Positions 50,891 through 60,312 are shown, counted from the first letter of the stretch. The stretch is DNA of 64,000 nt from Gluconacetobacter takamatsuzukensis (GCF_014174275.1 NZ_JABEQK010000007.1:178151-242150); one strand, 5' to 3'. A program made the numbers and translations. Notes: generated by a model from the letters alone, not told the origin.

Positions 50891-53800
50891 ACCGGCACCG
50901 CAGGCTGGCCCGGATGCGCCTGCTTGTCCTGGCGGGCGGCCCACTTCTGGCCGTCCAGGCCCAGGTCCCCGCCCAAGCCCAGGCCCAGTCCCCGCAACAG
51001 GCACCGGGGGCAGGGGCGGGGGTGGTGCCGATCCTGATCCAGCGCGCGCAATACTGGTACGATCACGGCTGGTACGACCAGGCGCAACAGGCGCTGGCCC
51101 AGGCGCGCCAACTGGCGCCCCGCGATCCCAAGGTGATTGCCTTGTCGGGTCAATGGGCACTCCATATGGGCGATACCGGATCGGCCCGTCAGGCGGCGAT
51201 GACGCTGCACGAAATGGCGCCCACGGCGCCGGAAACCGTGCGTCTGGAAGAATCGCTGCGTGTCCAGGGCACCTCGCAGAAGGCGCTGGATGCGGTGCGC
51301 GCCCTGGTGCGGGACGGCCATACCGCCGCCGCCGCGTCCGGGTATCGCCAGTTGTTTCCCTCCGGGCCGCCCCCTCAATACGCCTTGGAATATTATCAGA
51401 CGCTGGCCGGTGCGGTCGGCTATCGCGACCAGGGGCAGGAGGGGCTGCGGAATCTCGTCGCCGCCGATCCGAACAATGTCCCCGCCCAGATCGCCTATGC
51501 GCAGGTCCTGACCTGGCGCGAATCCACGCGCGCGGGCGGCCTGTCCCGGTTGCGGCGCCTGGACGGTATTCCGGGCCTGTCGGCAGAGAACCGCGCCGCG
51601 CTCCGCCAGGACTGGCGCACGGCCCTGGCGTGGCTCCCCCCCACCCCGGACAGCGTGCCCTATTTCGACGAGTGGCTGGCCCAGAATCCCGACGATACCG
51701 AGGTCCGGGGACTGCGTGCCAAGGCCGAGGCCGCGCGGACGGATCCTGCGGTACTGGAACGGACCCAAGGCTATCACGATCTGGAAGCCGGTAGTCTTTC
51801 CACCGCTGATCGGCATTTTTCCAACGCTCTGGCAACCGCACCGAACGATTCCGACGCCCTCGGCGGCCTGGGTCTGGTCCGCATGCGCCAAGGCCGGATG
51901 GACGAAGCCCATGATCTGCTGCAGCACGCCATACAGGCCAACCCGGCCGATGCCGCCCGGTGGCGCGACGCGATGAACGGTGCCCAGGTGGCCGTGGCCT
52001 ACGGGCAGGTGCGTAGCCTGATGGAACAGGGGCACTACGACGCGGCACAAACCCAGCTCGACAGCATGCTGGCGCGCGATCCCACCCAGACCGGGCTGCT
52101 GTCGCTGGAGGCCGAGATCTTCCGGCGGCGCGGCAACCTGCCCCGGGCCGAAGCCCTCTATCGCCAGGTTCTGCAAGGCCAGCCCGATAATGTCGGGGCC
52201 GTGCAGGGCCTGTACCAGATCCTCCGCTCCTCGGGCCGCACTGCCGAGGCGGAAAGCCTGGCGCCGCGCCTGCGTCGTCTGTCCCCTACCTTCGAACAGC
52301 AGATGGCCGGGGCCGACCTGCTGGCGCGGGCCGATCGCACCGTCAACCTGGACGACCGGATCGGCCTGCTGCGCCAGGCCATGGACGCGCAGCCCCGCGA
52401 TCCGTGGCTGCGCCTGCACCTGGCTCAGGCGCTGCTTCAGGCCGGCAGCCAGGCCGACGCCCGCGATGTGATGTCGCCGCTGCTGGCATCCGATCGCCGG
52501 GCAAGCGCTGCCGAATTGCAGGCCGGAATTTTCTTCGCGAACCAGAACGGCGATTTCGCGACGGTGCGCCAGTTGCTGGACCGCCTGCCGCCAGGCGCCC
52601 GGACGCCGGACATCCGGCGCATCGCCGAAGATGTCGAATACCAGCAACAGATCGCCGACGCCCCGGTCGACCTGCCGGAGGCCCGGCTGTATTTCCTGCA
52701 GATGGCGCGGCGCGGGCACGATCCGGACGGCGCACGCGGGCGGATGATCGCCGAAGCCCTACTGAAACGCAATGACCGCGCTGGTGCGGTCCAGATCCTG
52801 CAGGTGTTTTTTGATGCGTCGGCACCTCCCACGGCGCGCCAGCGCCTCGCCTATGCCGGCCTGGCCCTGCGCATGCAGGACCGGCAATTTGCCCGGCGGA
52901 TGCTGGATGGCATCACGACCACCGGCCTGGCTCCGGACGATCTGGCGGCCATGAGGGAAATCCAGACAGGCATGGCCGTCATGGCGGCGGACCAGTTGAA
53001 CGAGCAGGGCCGCCAAGCCGACGCCTATGATGCGCTCCAGCCCGCCCTGAGCGCCAGCCAGCCCAGCCCGGCGGCCCGCCTGGCGCTGGCCCGGCTGTAC
53101 CAGTCCGCCAACCAGCCCGCGACGGCGCTGTCCGTCGCCCGCGCGGTCGTCGATCGCAATCCCGACGATCTGGACGCCCGGCTGGCCGTCGTGCGCCTGG
53201 CCCTGCAACTCGATGACATGGACGAGGCGACGGACCAGTTGCGGGCCATGACCGCGCAGGCCCCGGCGGATCCAAGGATCTGGCTGGCCTCGGCCGCGAT
53301 TCATCACGCGGGTGGCAACTGGACGGCCAGCCTGGGTGATCTGGCGCGGGCGCGCGACCTGCGTCACCAGCAACTGGGCGGCCAGCAGCCGGGCAGTGCG
53401 CAGATGATGGATGACGGTGGCGTGCTGGCCGGCAATCCGTTTCGCGACCGGGCGTCGGCCACTGCTGCGGTCGACCCGCGGGACAGCCAGGATCCGATCC
53501 TGCGCAGCATCGACAGCGAGGTGGCCAGCACGACGCAGGCCTATGCCCCCTTCGTCGATGTCGGTCCGGTATTCCGGGGCCGTTCCGGGACGGGCCTGAA
53601 CCAGTTGACCGAGGGCGACCTGCCCATCGCGGGCGCGTTCACGCTCGGCGGTGGCCGCCTCACCGCGTCGATCACGCCGACCGCGCTGTCGTCGGGCAGC
53701 GGGAACATGAATTACCTGGAGGGCCTGCGCGAGGTGGGTACGGCGGCCCTGACCGGCGATTACGGGGCAGCGCTCGGCCGTTTCCATGCCGTTGGGGTTG

Positions 53801-54621
53801 GAACCGACCTGGCCTATGCCCGGGATTGGCTCCGGGTCGATATCGGCTCATCGCCCCTGGGCTTCCGGACGACGAACCTTCTGGGCGAGATCGAGGTCAG
53901 CCCCCAGATCACCAGCCAGATGCGCATCCGCCTGACGGCCGAACGACGCGCGGTGAACGACAGCGTGGTGGCCTATTCGGGACTGCGTGACCCGCTGACC
54001 GGCGTCACCTGGGGCGGCGTGACGCGCAACCGCGCCACCGGACAACTGGAATATGGTGACGCGCTGATGAATTTCTACGCGCGCGGCGGCTTCGCCTATC
54101 TCCAGGGTCATGATACGCCGGACAATATTGAATACGAAGCCGGGGCGGGGGGCAGCGTGTCCGTCTACAAGGACACACTGCAGGAGGTGCATCTGGGTGT
54201 CGACATGACGTGGTTCCGCTACAACAACAATCAGTATGCGTTCACGCTGGGCAATGGCGGATATTTCTCGCCACAGACCTTTTTCTCGCTGCTGGTGCCG
54301 GTCCGCTATGCGGGACATAGTGGCAAATGGGTATGGAAGGCGGGCGCCTCGCTCGGCTACCAGTCCTACCGGTCGCGTTCGGCGTTGTTCTATCCGACCA
54401 GCAACCTGCTGCAGGCTGTGCTGGATGCGCGCGATCCGACGGGGGCGCTGGTGCCCGGTGTCTCGTCCTCCGGGCTGGTCGGCGGTGCCAATGCCAGCGT
54501 GTCCTACCAGGTCTCGCCGGCCCTGCGCGTGGCCGGCGATTTCCTCTATCAGAAAGCCGGGCCGTGGAACGAAACCACGGCCGGCGTGTCCGTCCATTAT
54601 TCCTTCATGGGTCCGCCTTGA
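50887..54621 (+). CDS. bcsC: Cellulose export outer-membrane protein BcsC
   Basis: 1244 aa: signal peptide (to about residue 33), a long periplasmic array of TPR helices (about 40-900, many A-x3-Y/L-x7-P repeats such as ALYRQVLQGQPDNVGAVQGL) and a C-terminal BcsC beta-barrel (about 960-1244) ending VSVHYSFMGPP. It forms the cellulose exit pore. ATGA overlap with bcsAB and one-base overlap with bcsD. Confidence 0.93.
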   Translation: MNRHRRLARMRLLVLAGGPLLAVQAQVPAQAQAQSPQQAPGAGAGVVPILIQRAQYWYDHGWYDQAQQALAQARQLAPRDPKVIALSGQWALHMGDTGSARQAAMTLHEMAPTAPETVRLEESLRVQGTSQKALDAVRALVRDGHTAAAASGYRQLFPSGPPPQYALEYYQTLAGAVGYRDQGQEGLRNLVAADPNNVPAQIAYAQVLTWRESTRAGGLSRLRRLDGIPGLSAENRAALRQDWRTALAWLPPTPDSVPYFDEWLAQNPDDTEVRGLRAKAEAARTDPAVLERTQGYHDLEAGSLSTADRHFSNALATAPNDSDALGGLGLVRMRQGRMDEAHDLLQHAIQANPADAARWRDAMNGAQVAVAYGQVRSLMEQGHYDAAQTQLDSMLARDPTQTGLLSLEAEIFRRRGNLPRAEALYRQVLQGQPDNVGAVQGLYQILRSSGRTAEAESLAPRLRRLSPTFEQQMAGADLLARADRTVNLDDRIGLLRQAMDAQPRDPWLRLHLAQALLQAGSQADARDVMSPLLASDRRASAAELQAGIFFANQNGDFATVRQLLDRLPPGARTPDIRRIAEDVEYQQQIADAPVDLPEARLYFLQMARRGHDPDGARGRMIAEALLKRNDRAGAVQILQVFFDASAPPTARQRLAYAGLALRMQDRQFARRMLDGITTTGLAPDDLAAMREIQTGMAVMAADQLNEQGRQADAYDALQPALSASQPSPAARLALARLYQSANQPATALSVARAVVDRNPDDLDARLAVVRLALQLDDMDEATDQLRAMTAQAPADPRIWLASAAIHHAGGNWTASLGDLARARDLRHQQLGGQQPGSAQMMDDGGVLAGNPFRDRASATAAVDPRDSQDPILRSIDSEVASTTQAYAPFVDVGPVFRGRSGTGLNQLTEGDLPIAGAFTLGGGRLTASITPTALSSGSGNMNYLEGLREVGTAALTGDYGAALGRFHAVGVGTDLAYARDWLRVDIGSSPLGFRTTNLLGEIEVSPQITSQMRIRLTAERRAVNDSVVAYSGLRDPLTGVTWGGVTRNRATGQLEYGDALMNFYARGGFAYLQGHDTPDNIEYEAGAGGSVSVYKDTLQEVHLGVDMTWFRYNNNQYAFTLGNGGYFSPQTFFSLLVPVRYAGHSGKWVWKAGASLGYQSYRSRSALFYPTSNLLQAVLDARDPTGALVPGVSSSGLVGGANASVSYQVSPALRVAGDFLYQKAGPWNETTAGVSVHYSFMGPP

Positions 54622-55058
54622 TGAATCCCGACATGAGTCTTTTTCTGCGCGAATTCGCATCTGGCTTCGACGAACAGGTCGGTCAGGACGCGCGCAACCG
54701 CTTTCTCCGCACGGTCGGGGCAAACATGGCCGCCCGCCTTGCCCTGCCGCGATGCGACACGGTCGAAGAACTGGAATTGGAAATCAACGCGCTGCTGAGC
54801 CTGATCGGCTGGGGCCAGGCCGGCCTGACCCTCGACCGCGACCGGCAATGCCTGCAGGTCCGCCATCGCGGCCTGCCCCGGATCGGTGCGCTGGGCGCAC
54901 CGGCCGGATACTGGCTGGCCGCTTGCCTGGCCGGAATGTACGAAACCTGGATCGGTCGCCAGCCCGGCGCGCAGAACGACTGCGTCATGACGTGGCGCCC
55001 CGACCAGGACTGCCCCGATGGCACCATCGTGCTGGATTACGGCGCCGTGCAGAAATAA
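54621..55058 (+). CDS. bcsD: Cellulose synthase subunit D
   Basis: 145 aa (known BcsD about 156). Recognisable wording: LFLREFASGFDEQVGQDARNRFLRTVG, LALPRCDTVEELELEINALL and the C-terminal WRPDQDCPDGTIVLDYG. BcsD forms periplasmic octamers that help align the extruded glucan chains into ribbons. Last bcs gene; the beta-glucosidase that follows bcsD in many Komagataeibacter strains is absent and an integrase gene follows instead. Confidence 0.92.
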   Translation: MNPDMSLFLREFASGFDEQVGQDARNRFLRTVGANMAARLALPRCDTVEELELEINALLSLIGWGQAGLTLDRDRQCLQVRHRGLPRIGALGAPAGYWLAACLAGMYETWIGRQPGAQNDCVMTWRPDQDCPDGTIVLDYGAVQK

Positions 55059-55075
55059 CGGGATTTCTGAATATT

Positions 55076-55089
55076 GGCGGAGAGAGTGT
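55076..55089. other. tRNA-Ser-3'-end-like sequence, candidate attachment site
   Basis: TGGCGGAGAGAGTG is the reverse complement of a common tRNA-Ser 3' end including CCA. The match stops abruptly after 14 bp. It lies 17 bp after bcsD and 150 bp before a P4-type integrase, as expected for an att core left by integration into a tRNA gene. No full tRNA is present. Confidence 0.4.
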
Positions 55090-55238
55090 CCACCTAATCC
55101 ATGTCCGCCGCTGTTCCTGTGCGTCCCACATTTCTTAGGATTAATAGGGTATTGGGTGGCCCATTGTCTCTGGGCGTCCCTGGTTGACCCCTGACAGCCC
55201 GGTTTCTAAGATGGGTACCAAGAGGGGTGCCGAACGAC

Positions 55239-56441
55239 ATGAGCCGGCGCTCACCACATCAGTTGACCGTGCGGCAAATCGCTGCGTTGAAGGATGGCGC
55301 GTTGGCAGACGGCGGTAACCTCTGGGTCGTCGCCAAAGGCGGATCCAAGGTGTGGACCTTCCGCTATACAAGCCCGAAGACAGGCAAGCGCCGGGAGATG
55401 GGGCTGGGCTCGGCCGTGGACGTCAGCCTGGTGGAGGCCCGCAAGCGTTCCGCAGACTGCCGACATGTTTTGGCTGATGGCATCGATCCTCTGGAGCAGC
55501 GGCGTGCGGAAGAGGCGGCGGCCAAGCGTGAATTGGGCCTGACCTTCCAGCAGGTGGCAGAGCGATATATTGCTGAGCAGTCGCCCGGGTGGCGGGACAA
55601 GCGGTCGGCAGCGACCTGGTCGGCATCACTCGAGTTGAATGCCTTTCCGGTTTGTGGGGCTACCCCGGTGGCCGACATGGACACGGATACCGTTTTAGAG
55701 GTGCTGCGCCCCATTTGGACCACCAAGACGGAGACGGCCAGTCGCGTGCGCGGCCGGATGGAGCGCATTCTCGACTACGCGCGGACCCACGGCTGGCGAG
55801 TGGGCGAGAACCCAGCCCGGTGGAAGGGCCACCTTGCTGCCATCCTGCCGAAGCCCTCTGCTGTAGCGAAGGTCGAGCATCACGCCGCAGTGGACCGGAA
55901 GGACATCGGGAAGGTGATGGCGGCTCTGGCCGCGTCCGGCGGTTTGGCCGCCAAGGCCGTGCAGTTTGCCTGCCTGACGGCGGCCCGATCCGGCGAGGTG
56001 CGGGCAGCGGTGTGGTCGGAGATCGACTCGGTGGACGGGACCTGGACCGTGCCGGCGCACAAGATGAAGGCCGGGAAGGAGCATCGGGTTCCCCTGACGG
56101 ATGCTGTGCTGGCCATTCTGCGCGAGGTTGAGCCGCTGCGGGATGCGAGGACAGGTGATCTTGTGTTCCCAGGGCAGCGGGCAGGAAAACCGTTATCCGA
56201 TGTGGCGCTGTCCAAGGCCCTGCACCTGGCAGCAGGGACAAAGGCAGTCACGGTGCATGGCCTGCGCTCCACCTTCAGGGATTGGGCGGCCGAGGAAACC
56301 GACTATCCGCGTGAAGTGGCCGAGATGGCTCTGGCCCACGCGATCGGAGACAAGGTGGAGGCGGCTTATCGCCGCGGCGACCTGTTCGAGAAGCGCCGGC
56401 AGATGATGGACGACTGGGCGGGTTGGGCGCTGGCCGCATGA
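55239..56441 (+). CDS. int: P4-type tyrosine integrase
   Basis: About 400 aa: N-terminal DUF4102 arm-binding domain (LTVRQIAALKDG ... RREMGLGSA), core-binding domain, and catalytic domain with the Arg of LTAARSGEV (about 250), HGLRSTFRDWA (about 339-349), the second His in LAHAIGDKVEAAYRR and nucleophile Tyr (about 376). GAGGGG upstream suits ATG 55239; GTG 55227 is an alternative. Such integrases insert elements at tRNA genes. Base usage is visibly less GC-extreme than in the bcs genes. Confidence 0.9.
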   Translation: MSRRSPHQLTVRQIAALKDGALADGGNLWVVAKGGSKVWTFRYTSPKTGKRREMGLGSAVDVSLVEARKRSADCRHVLADGIDPLEQRRAEEAAAKRELGLTFQQVAERYIAEQSPGWRDKRSAATWSASLELNAFPVCGATPVADMDTDTVLEVLRPIWTTKTETASRVRGRMERILDYARTHGWRVGENPARWKGHLAAILPKPSAVAKVEHHAAVDRKDIGKVMAALAASGGLAAKAVQFACLTAARSGEVRAAVWSEIDSVDGTWTVPAHKMKAGKEHRVPLTDAVLAILREVEPLRDARTGDLVFPGQRAGKPLSDVALSKALHLAAGTKAVTVHGLRSTFRDWAAEETDYPREVAEMALAHAIGDKVEAAYRRGDLFEKRRQMMDDWAGWALAA

Positions 56442-56497
56442 CCCATCGCACATGCCTGTGCTTCATACTGCCCGCATAATTTAGTCAGGAGGAACGT

Positions 56498-56707
56498 ATG
56501 GCCACATACGCAGACGTGATCGAATTGGGCAGAAGGAGGCTGGGGGTCACAATCCAGTCCTGCTGGATCGCTGACATTAAGCGCAAGAACGGGGTGGAGA
56601 TGCGGCCTTCCCATAACCGGAAAGACCCCTACCATCCCATCAAGCCATGCCCGACCAAATGGGAACCGGGTGTGACGGCCATCATGCGGGAATTTGGGCT
56701 GATCTGA
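56498..56707 (+). CDS. Small hypothetical protein of the element
   Basis: 69 aa: MATYADVIELGRRRLGVTIQ at the start and WEPGVTAIMREFGLI at the end. AGGAGG 6 nt before the ATG makes translation very likely. The basic central part (KRKNGVEMRPSHNRKD) could contact nucleic acid, but no family is recognised. Lies 56 bp after the integrase gene. Confidence 0.65.
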   Translation: MATYADVIELGRRRLGVTIQSCWIADIKRKNGVEMRPSHNRKDPYHPIKPCPTKWEPGVTAIMREFGLI

Positions 56708-57008
56708 ATCCGCATCCCCTACCTGTTTGCCTGTGTTCCACGTGTTCCAGCATGGTGCGTCGCGCTGGCGGGGGTACCCCCTGCGCCCGCCGGGAAACCC
56801 GCAGAAAACTGGCGTTTATGGATAGCGGGCTGGACGGTTTTGCCCGGGTCGGGGCAGCCCAGTATGCTCGGACTCTGGGTGAACGGTTACGCCAAGACAC
56901 CGGGCTGGGATCGGCTGAACGCCACATGGCTCTATCATTTTTCACGGTTACAGCGGTTACGCGATGAGGGGCGCTAAGGCGTTGCGATTGATGCCGCTGC
57001 GGAGATGG
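56708..57008. other. Spacer without a supported gene
   Basis: A 49-codon frame at 56818-56967 (MDSGLDGFARVGAAQYAR...) is the only plausible reading, but it lacks a ribosome site. Nothing else was recognised. Confidence 0.3.
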
Positions 57009-57350
57009 CTACGGAAACGGCTCACTCCATGTCATCCATTCCCAGGCTTGCTCGTTACCCCAGCCATTTCGGTGACGACGCTGCAGACTCCGATCAATCT
57101 TGAACCGGAACACGACACACCCCGGACGCACCTCCGAAGGGCACCATCCAAGAATGCGGCCGCCAAGCCAAGACGGATCTGCTTGCTTCTCGTGTAGGTG
57201 GATTTCTGCGCCGATGGCACGGTCAGCCGACGACGGAGTGATGCTCCAGTTGCCGCTCTCGTATTCGCCTGGTCCGACCTTCTGGATTTTGTCTCTCTGG
57301 TCATCTGCGCGCGCGAGCAAGTGGAGAGCGACGAGGCGCCGTTCGGTCAT
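57009..57350 (-). CDS. Hypothetical protein coupled to DUF6998-like gene
   Basis: 113 aa, no family recognised. Central segment PSWLGGRILGWCPSEVRPGCVVFRFKID looks like a small beta-rich domain; the tail is Trp-rich (WGNEQAWEWMTW). Its ATG overlaps the upstream gene's stop (ATGA at 57347-57350), so the two are co-translated. Confidence 0.6.
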   Translation of the reverse strand: MTERRLVALHLLARADDQRDKIQKVGPGEYESGNWSITPSSADRAIGAEIHLHEKQADPSWLGGRILGWCPSEVRPGCVVFRFKIDRSLQRRHRNGWGNEQAWEWMTWSEPFP

Positions 57351-57895
57351 GCTGGATCTCCTTCGCGGAGGTGCCCTCCAACCCTGCCTCTATCCGAGAA
57401 AGCGGGGAATGGTTGCTTGAGGGGAAGTGCCAGACCGGCATCCCGTGCCAGCGCCTGCAGTCGCGATATGCGAATAGAGCGTTGGCGGCCAGCCTCGGCC
57501 TTGTCTTCTATGGTCGCCCATACTGCCGCCCCAGGACCGTTGAACACCTCCGAAAAGCCTTTGTGCCGATCAAGACGGATTACGATCAAATGATCGCAGG
57601 TGTGGCTCAAGGCAACGGCGCTCCCCTGCGTCAGTTTGATCTGGACAAAGCGGCCATCAGGGGCGCGGGCGTCATGCTGTTTGGATGAGGGAGGAAGCAA
57701 CTCCAGCCCATAGCAGTATTCGGCAATGGCTTCACCGATACTGCCAACAAGATGACCATCCGGAGTAAATTTACGCCTTGGCACGATCTGTTCCAGCCGG
57801 TCAACAATTTGATAAAGACTGGCAAGTAGGGTGGGTAACTCCGAGAGGTCTGGCGCGGGACTAAGCTGCCCCAGCACATACCTTGCGCAATCCAT
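57347..57895 (-). CDS. DUF6998-like protein, possible PD-(D/E)xK nuclease fold
   Basis: 182 aa. The core HLVGSIGEAIAEYCYGLEL, then QHDARAPDGRFVQIKLTQG, has the spacing of a nuclease-like E ... D ... (Q)xK site and resembles DUF6998. DHLIVIRLDRHKGFSEVFNGPG follows. Members occur in mobile elements and defence neighbourhoods; activity here is unproven. Co-translated with the downstream 113-aa gene. Confidence 0.55.
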   Translation of the reverse strand: MDCARYVLGQLSPAPDLSELPTLLASLYQIVDRLEQIVPRRKFTPDGHLVGSIGEAIAEYCYGLELLPPSSKQHDARAPDGRFVQIKLTQGSAVALSHTCDHLIVIRLDRHKGFSEVFNGPGAAVWATIEDKAEAGRQRSIRISRLQALARDAGLALPLKQPFPAFSDRGRVGGHLREGDPA

Positions 57896-58489
57896 CCGCT
57901 GCGTCCTCGTGTTGCGCCGATCACTCTAAATCCGGTCGGACACGTCGGACAAGGGGCACCACTCAAGAGAGATACCCGCAGCCTCGCTTGCACAGCTTCT
58001 TGGGTGGACCGCTGGGTCACGCTGGAGCGAATCGTGGTTCAAGGGGGCGCCACCGCAATCGACCCCAGATATGGTTGCCGAATCGCCCGCTCGATCAGTT
58101 GGACGTCAGCCTCGGTGAAGTAGATGGTACGTCCCAACCGAACGCATGTCATCGGCCTCGCGCGCCAGGCGCTCCTGATCCACGGCGATGTCCTCTTGGG
58201 CTAATGCGGTCTCCATCCGGGTCGCGGTCGATGCGACTAATAATGATGCTATAGAGCCGTATTGGTGTTCTTTTTCACTCATCGGTTTCGTAATGGATAT
58301 AGTAATTTCAGATCAAATCCGAATTAATCGTTTAAAAACAGATAAATTTACTAAATATTAACCACGCAACTCACACTCATACAATTACTTCGGAAGTGTA
58401 AAATATTAAATGAGGGCGATCAAATCATTATTTTTATAAATAAGTAATAAATTCCTCGGGCAATTTCGCCCCAGAGGAATATTACTTAT
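57896..58489. other. Non-coding stretch with an HTH gene remnant
   Basis: No intact gene. A minus-strand frame ending at 58039 reads VRLGRTIYFTEADVQLIERAI, wording typical of AlpA/MerR-like excisionases, but it has no usable start and looks truncated. 58260-58489 is strikingly AT-rich for this genome and probably holds the promoter of the next gene. Confidence 0.45.
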
Positions 58490-59272
58490 ATGGGAACGCA
58501 ACTCCGTCCACTGCTGGACGCGATCGAGATCAACCATGGCCCCCGGATTGAGCTCGGCAGATACTTTCTTCAACTTGCAGAGGAAGCTCGGAAACTTGGC
58601 ATATCGTTGCATATGGGGCGCGGCAGCGATCGCTTAAATGAAGTGAACAAGCGAAACCAAGACACGTGGAAGCCTTTATCGCCTGTCTATGATCCTGATG
58701 TGTCTGGTATTAACGAAGAAACAGCCATCTATGTCGAAGGGCAATATGACGGGGATCCAGTCGTAACGCTGATACTGCGCCGATACGATTGGCCGCAAAG
58801 CACGCTCCGGGAGGAATGGGAATCTGGCCGCTTTGCTTATCGCGATCCAGCCACCCAGATGCAGTCGGATGAGCGGTGGATTGCCGAGACACCTATGGCT
58901 GCAGAAATCTCTGGCCGCGTGGTGTTTGTCGGCGGCTTATGGTCCCATCCGGCGTTTCGCCGCAAACGCCTGCCCGTTCTGACGATCGCCCTGATGCGTA
59001 GTATTTCTCTCGCAGTGTGGGGGCCTGATTTCTCCATTGGCATGATCGAGACCGGGCCAATGACACGCGCCCTATTACCTCTCTATGGTTATCCGCCCAT
59101 GCAGCCCGGAATGAAAATCGTTGGCGGTTGGCGTACCTTCGAAAGCAATCTGATATGGGAAACACCAGAGATGATGACGAACCATATTCTGAATAATTTA
59201 ACAGGCACGAATCAACCTGATCAAAGGAACAGAACTGACGAAGGTATCCGCCGCGCTCGTGCGCCACGGTAA
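58490..59272 (+). CDS. Hypothetical protein, weakly GNAT-like
   Basis: 260 aa. The segment GRVVFVGGLWSHPAFRRKRLPVLTIALMRSISL resembles a GNAT acetyl-CoA loop but lacks the full Q/R-x-x-G-x-G/A. Otherwise no family recognised. The 3' end overlaps the convergent gene at 59198 by 75 bp. Base composition is clearly lower in GC than flanking DNA, a sign of separate origin. Confidence 0.55.
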   Translation: MGTQLRPLLDAIEINHGPRIELGRYFLQLAEEARKLGISLHMGRGSDRLNEVNKRNQDTWKPLSPVYDPDVSGINEETAIYVEGQYDGDPVVTLILRRYDWPQSTLREEWESGRFAYRDPATQMQSDERWIAETPMAAEISGRVVFVGGLWSHPAFRRKRLPVLTIALMRSISLAVWGPDFSIGMIETGPMTRALLPLYGYPPMQPGMKIVGGWRTFESNLIWETPEMMTNHILNNLTGTNQPDQRNRTDEGIRRARAPR

Positions 59273-60046
59273 AATCAGCCTCTCGTAACGAGACCAAAAC
59301 TTGGAACCATCGTGGCGTGTCACAAGCGCCTCGATGAGTTCCAAGCGTGGTGCCTGCTGATGAGCCGCAGTAAAATATCCCCGGGTGGTCGGCACAATAT
59401 AGGCACTATCAGGAAGATCTCTAACGTCATGCCCGATAAAATCATCACATGAGCGTTCGCCGTATGACTTGTAGCTCTGTGGCCATGCTTCAATCAGGCA
59501 GCGATCCCTGCCGGGCATCCAAACCATTCCGCCGCCTCCGAATGCGACACCTTCACTGATTATAGAGATATTCTCAGTCGTAACGTAGCGGCTTTCCCGT
59601 TTCCAAATATCGAATGCCGCTCGCATGCCGGCCCTCTTCGGATCGTGAATCCGATCAAGGGATAAGCCGATTATTGTCGGAGAACTAGGCAACTCCTCGC
59701 TGTCCGAAGTTGCAGCTTGCAGAGAAACCAGTCGAGCAACAGTATCGTTGAGATTCCTTATTATTTCCAACGGAGCAAACGAGGTGCCAACGCGCTCGAG
59801 AACGAAACGCGGTTTTCCATCATACAGGATGGTCTCAAGTACGGTCTGGAGGCACGCTGCCGGAAACAATGCTGGTTGGAAGCGAATGCGTGTATAGCGT
59901 GGAAACGTCGCTACGGCTGCGAAGCCAAGATTTTTGATTGCGTAAGAAATCAGATCAATGTCTTGCCCAAAATATCCAATGTATTGGAAAAATTCCTGAG
60001 TTCCTGGGTAAAATATTTTACCATCTGGCCCGACGAGTAAAATCAT
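59198..60046 (-). CDS. Hypothetical protein, possible sensory domain
   Basis: 282 aa, no confident family. The C-terminal KFWSRYERLILPWRTSAADTFVS resembles the end of PAS-type sensory domains (…YERLxLPL…), a weak hint. It follows the 86-aa gene by 5 bp in what looks like a three-gene minus-strand operon led by an XRE regulator. Confidence 0.5.
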   Translation of the reverse strand: MILLVGPDGKIFYPGTQEFFQYIGYFGQDIDLISYAIKNLGFAAVATFPRYTRIRFQPALFPAACLQTVLETILYDGKPRFVLERVGTSFAPLEIIRNLNDTVARLVSLQAATSDSEELPSSPTIIGLSLDRIHDPKRAGMRAAFDIWKRESRYVTTENISIISEGVAFGGGGMVWMPGRDRCLIEAWPQSYKSYGERSCDDFIGHDVRDLPDSAYIVPTTRGYFTAAHQQAPRLELIEALVTRHDGSKFWSRYERLILPWRTSAADTFVSSVPLIRLIRAC

Positions 60047-60051
60047 TTTTA

Positions 60052-60312
60052 CTATTTTCTTTTAAGAGAGTCGATAATATTTTTCGCATCATCAATAAAT
60101 TTTTCAGTAATCTGTAGGATTACAGTATTTCCCCTAACTTTTTCGGGACCGTCTGAAAATTCGATAAATATATCACCCCCTCCAGTCGGATATATTCTAT
60201 CGATATGCATCTTCGAACAAGAGGGCTTGGCGGTTGCTTTGCGGGGATGGCTCGTCGCCGCAAAACTTTCACGTAGAAGGGCTGCCAGTTCGGGCGGCAC
60301 GTGCTTGCTCAC
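60052..60312 (-). CDS. Hypothetical protein downstream of XRE regulator
   Basis: 86 aa with a central GGGDIFIEFSDGPEKVRGN strand-rich segment and a helical C terminus (FIDDAKNIIDSLKRK). Its start overlaps the XRE gene stop by ATGA. It could be the partner of the regulator in a small toxin-antitoxin-like or regulatory pair; no known toxin motif is visible. Confidence 0.5.
   Translation of the reverse strand: MSKHVPPELAALLRESFAATSHPRKATAKPSCSKMHIDRIYPTGGGDIFIEFSDGPEKVRGNTVILQITEKFIDDAKNIIDSLKRK

Noticed and set aside
55059..55238. Complete tRNA-Ser gene
   Set aside because: Only 14 bp match the tRNA 3' end; no anticodon or acceptor 5' half follows.
57883..58254. 123-aa plus-strand ORF
   Set aside because: Arg/Pro/Gly-rich with no ribosome site; overlaps the start of the DUF6998-like gene and the HTH remnant.
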